Source: Paramicrobacterium fandaimingii
GTDB taxonomy: Bacteria; Actinomycetota; Actinomycetes; Actinomycetales; Microbacteriaceae
Direction: 5' to 3'
Length of the DNA stretch: 64,000 nt
Assembly: GCF_011751745.2 (NCBI RefSeq)
Contig: NZ_CP061170.1
Coordinates: forward strand, 1,426,001 to 1,490,000
Part shown: piece by piece, positions 63,577-64,000 of the stretch
Numbering within the stretch: position 1 is the stretch's first letter
How the letters are laid out: every line of letters begins with the position of its first letter
Position numbers and translations under genes: made by a program
The notes under the pieces: model-generated
Seen by the model: the letters and a program-made list of their open reading frames with translations, nothing else
The model's database searches: none
What the model was told of the DNA's origin: nothing

Positions 63577-63577
63577 T
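63572..63577 (+). promoter_or_regulatory. -10 box of a probable leaderless promoter for the TetR gene
   Basis: TAACAT ends 7 bases before ATG 63585 and overlaps the inverted repeat; no ribosome site is present. Confidence 0.5.
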
Positions 63578-63584
63578 TACGTGT

Positions 63585-64000
63585 ATGGTTCGCTGGGTTC
63601 GAACGCATGAAGCGTTGAGGCGCGCTGCGTGGACATTGTTTGCTGAGCACGGCTATGACGCGACGGCGACAGCCGAGATCGCAAATCGCGCGGGCGTAAG
63701 CGAGATGACTCTGTTCCGGCACTTCCCAACCAAGGAAGCGCTGCTTCTGGATGACCAGTTCGATCCGTCGATGGCCGAGGCAGTTCGCGCGCGTCCTGCG
63801 AATGAGTCCAACATGCGTGCGTTGGCAGAGGGGATTAGACAGGCATGGACGCGAATTGGTGCCGAGGACGCGAAGCTACTGCATGACCGACTTCGGATCA
63901 TTGCTGAAGCACCGACACTGCGGGGCGGGATCGAACGCAACAGTGAGAAAACCATCGCTGCCCTTGTGCAAGCGTTGATGGATCGTGGAGCGTGTTCGGA
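63585..64000 (+). CDS. TetR family transcriptional regulator (partial, runs off the window)
   Basis: The first 138 codons of a TetR-type repressor. The N-terminal helix-turn-helix is typical: ALRRAAWTLFAEHGYDATATAEIANRAGVSEMTLFRHFPTKEALL at residues ~9-53, followed by the start of the ligand-binding helical domain. The 3' end lies outside the window, so the ligand and the neighbours it may control cannot be seen. A perfect inverted repeat overlapping its promoter suggests autoregulation. Codon use is less GC-biased than in rnc and mutM. Confidence 0.88.
   Translation, partial: MVRWVRTHEALRRAAWTLFAEHGYDATATAEIANRAGVSEMTLFRHFPTKEALLLDDQFDPSMAEAVRARPANESNMRALAEGIRQAWTRIGAEDAKLLHDRLRIIAEAPTLRGGIERNSEKTIAALVQALMDRGACS

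Larger units (their letters stand above)
63165..63584 (+). other. 420-base gene-poor region between mutM and the TetR gene
   Basis: I see no convincing gene. A short frame at 63338-63445 (GVGVATASLFAARAFVGYSEDGGARTA) has protein-like character but no ribosome site and only about 35 codons, so it may be a remnant. The region ends in the TetR operator and promoter. Its codon-like bias is weaker than in the preceding genes. Confidence 0.4.

Noticed and set aside
63115..63577. Minus-strand open frames after mutM
   Set aside because: Proline- and serine-rich translations without motifs, overlapping the mutM end and the TetR promoter; probably non-coding.

Overview
The window looks like chromosome of a high-GC actinobacterium. 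The long GC-rich genes, TAnnnT promoter boxes placed just before start codons, a Streptomyces-type mevalonate operon and a leuCD-murA-plsC-gpsA-ddl block together suggest Microbacteriaceae (order Micrococcales). That placement is inferred from gene content only. I see no prophage, insertion sequence or CRISPR array.

Layout. 1-5.3 kb: the end of an unrecognised gene, a divergent glucose-6-phosphate dehydrogenase, two small minus-strand proteins and trehalose genes otsA-otsB. 5.3-18.4 kb: branched-chain amino acid and serine synthesis (ilvD, ilvB, ilvN, ilvC, serA, leuB between two ilvE-like aminotransferases, and an FAH-family hydrolase). 18.5-24.8 kb: a complete six-gene mevalonate operon (MvaK1, MvaD, MvaK2, type 2 IPP isomerase, HMG-CoA reductase, HMG-CoA synthase). 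24.9-27.5 kb: gltX, a thioredoxin-reductase-like flavoprotein and tRNA-Gln(CTG). 27.5-45.1 kb: a more accessory stretch with a LAFTG surface protein facing a large LuxR regulator, an MFS exporter divergent from an ArsR-like regulator, a CPBP protease, a hemerythrin, an MBL-fold hydrolase, a DagK/YegS lipid kinase, tRNA-Glu(CTC), a peptide ABC transporter, and terC behind a probable manganese riboswitch. 45.2-63.2 kb: leuC, leuD, murA, plsC, gpsA, ddl, a DUF3515 lipoprotein, thiL, rsmD, recG, coaD, a MoxR-DUF58-transglutaminase operon, a YceD-like protein, rpmF, rnc and mutM. 63.2-64 kb: a gene-poor stretch and the start of a TetR regulator.

How the genes work together. ilvB/ilvN, ilvC, ilvD, leuB, leuC, leuD and the two ilvE copies cover most of valine, isoleucine and leucine synthesis; only leuA and ilvA are missing here. 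The order ilvB-ilvN-ilvC-serA-leuB-FAH-gltX, and later leuCD-gpsA-ddl-DUF3515-thiL-recG-coaD-YceD-rnc-mutM, follows the order I know from other actinobacteria such as mycobacteria. The mevalonate operon therefore reads as an insertion between FAH and gltX. murA, ddl, plsC and gpsA feed the cell envelope; recG and mutM serve DNA repair; rnc, rpmF, rsmD and gltX serve translation.

The observations most worth following are a yybP-ykoY-like Mn2+ riboswitch before terC with a visible way to hide the ribosome site, a recurrent leaderless promoter layout including two divergent pairs, probable regulator operators at 34.3 and 63.6 kb, a 98-base gpsA/ddl overlap, and a permease whose family N-terminus is only reachable from a non-standard start codon.
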